The notes below the pieces were generated by a model. It was given only the letters and a program-made list of their open reading frames with translations. It searched no databases and was not told where the DNA came from. DNA of 33,520 nt from Desulfobacula sp. (GTDB lineage: Bacteria > Desulfobacterota > Desulfobacteria > Desulfobacterales > Desulfobacteraceae): contig JANQML010000401.1 in assembly GCA_028280105.1 (NCBI GenBank), forward strand, positions 1 through 33,520, in the 5' to 3' direction. Every line of letters starts with the position of its first letter. Position 1 is the stretch's first letter. Positions 33,032-33,520 of the stretch are shown here, piece by piece. Made by a program: the position numbers and the translations under genes.

Positions 33032-33520
33032 ATGGCATTGCCGCATCAAAAAGATACCATCTTCAGAAAATGTTGTACCCAATGGCTATTAATCCTCTCT
33101 ATCATTTTAATTTTTTTTAAAATGTCATCTGCCGGGTCAAATTCGCTTTTGGATATGAGTCTCGAAGAGTTGATGAATCTTGAAGTCACCTCTGCCGCAA
33201 AATCACCGACCCGCCTGTTAAAAACCCCGGCGGCCATTCATGTGATTACCCGGGATGATATTCGTCGTTCAGGGGCCAATAGCATTCCCGGGCTTTTAAA
33301 GATGGTGCCGGGGCTGAATGTTGCCCAGTTGGATTCAAACCGATGGGCCATCAGTGCGCGGGGCTTTAGCGGACAGTTCGCGAATAAATTACTGGTAATG
33401 ATAGATGGGCGAAGTGTTTACACACCTATATTTTCAGGTACCTATTGGGATGTTCAGGATCTGGTACTGGCTGAAATTGAAAGAATTGAGGTGATCCGCG
33501 GGCCAGGTGCATCCCTTTGG
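33032..33520 (+). CDS. TonB-dependent outer-membrane receptor (partial, runs off right edge)
   Basis: The first 163 residues of a TonB-dependent receptor, which imports siderophores, cofactors or other ligands using TonB energy. A signal peptide with hydrophobic core at about residues 18-30 ends near SSAGS. It is followed by a MSLEELMNLEVTSAAKSPT segment and the plug domain: TPAAIHVITRDDIRRSGA, then LLKMVPGLNVAQ, RGFSG, and IERIEVIRGPGASLW at the edge. The barrel lies outside the window. This subfamily commonly accompanies YfiR-type proteins and hybrid kinases, as here. The ligand is unknown. AAGGGGAA is well placed for the ATG at 33032. Confidence 0.93.
   Translation, partial: MALPHQKDTIFRKCCTQWLLILSIILIFFKMSSAGSNSLLDMSLEELMNLEVTSAAKSPTRLLKTPAAIHVITRDDIRRSGANSIPGLLKMVPGLNVAQLDSNRWAISARGFSGQFANKLLVMIDGRSVYTPIFSGTYWDVQDLVLAEIERIEVIRGPGASLW

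Noticed and set aside
1..33520. CRISPR array, tRNA, rRNA, integrase or transposase genes
   Set aside because: No regularly spaced repeats, no cloverleaf-like segment and no recombinase-type protein were seen on reading the window.

Overview
The window looks like chromosome from a Gram-negative, anaerobic, sulfate-reducer-like member of the Desulfobacterota (probably Desulfobacterales). This is inferred from gene content: lptD next to an RfaH/NusG paralogue, a RicT (YaaT) gene beside holB and metG, a small 2[4Fe-4S] ferredoxin, many His-Asp phosphorelay proteins and a sigma-54 activator. No 16S rRNA or tRNA gene is visible, so the taxonomy is not fixed by the sequence.

Region 1 (1-10419, all minus strand) is mostly housekeeping. 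Reading in the direction of transcription it holds lptD, a translationally coupled NusG/RfaH-like gene, an HU/IHF-family gene, holB, ricT, metG, a membrane-anchored penicillin-binding transpeptidase, and the first 628 codons of an enlarged GlmS-like (glutamine amidotransferase plus SIS) protein that runs off the left edge. Several neighbours overlap by ATGA (lptD/nusG-like, holB/ricT, ricT/metG).

Region 2 (10566-14180, plus strand) holds a fusion of a cysteine-synthase domain and a cysteinyl-tRNA-synthetase-like domain whose HIGH and KMSKS signatures are both degenerate, a coupled gene of unknown function, and a 2[4Fe-4S] ferredoxin that ends in a clear intrinsic terminator.

Region 3 (14489-23637, plus strand) is a signalling island: a Cache-type histidine kinase, two single-domain receivers, an SLC13/DASS-family permease with an unusual soluble insert, a receiver-kinase protein, another single-domain receiver, a second membrane histidine kinase and an NtrC-type sigma-54 activator. 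The permease lies inside the run of regulators, which suggests that transport and signalling are linked.

Region 4 (23981-26297) is a compact operon of two DUF1538 membrane proteins, a PII-like protein with a short T-loop that lacks the uridylylated tyrosine, and a CBS-pair protein. I read it as a ligand-gated transporter or channel of unknown substrate. It is preceded by a repeat element and a good sigma-70 promoter. After it lies about 860 bp with no intact gene, only a possible decayed minus-strand fragment.

Region 5 (27161-33520) is a c-di-GMP/phosphorelay module: a YfiR-family periplasmic protein, a CHASE8-type hybrid kinase (HisKA, HATPase, two receivers, Hpt), a receiver-PAS-GGDEF-EAL protein, a second copy of the repeat with another TTGACA-16-TATACT promoter, and the start of a TonB-dependent receptor that runs off the right edge.

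The points most worth following are the cysteine synthase/CysRS-like fusion with lost catalytic signatures, the DUF1538-DUF1538-PII-CBS operon, the repeat that sits 14-16 bp upstream of two strong-looking promoters, and the GlmS-like protein whose putative nucleophile Cys is at residue 46 instead of the N-terminus.
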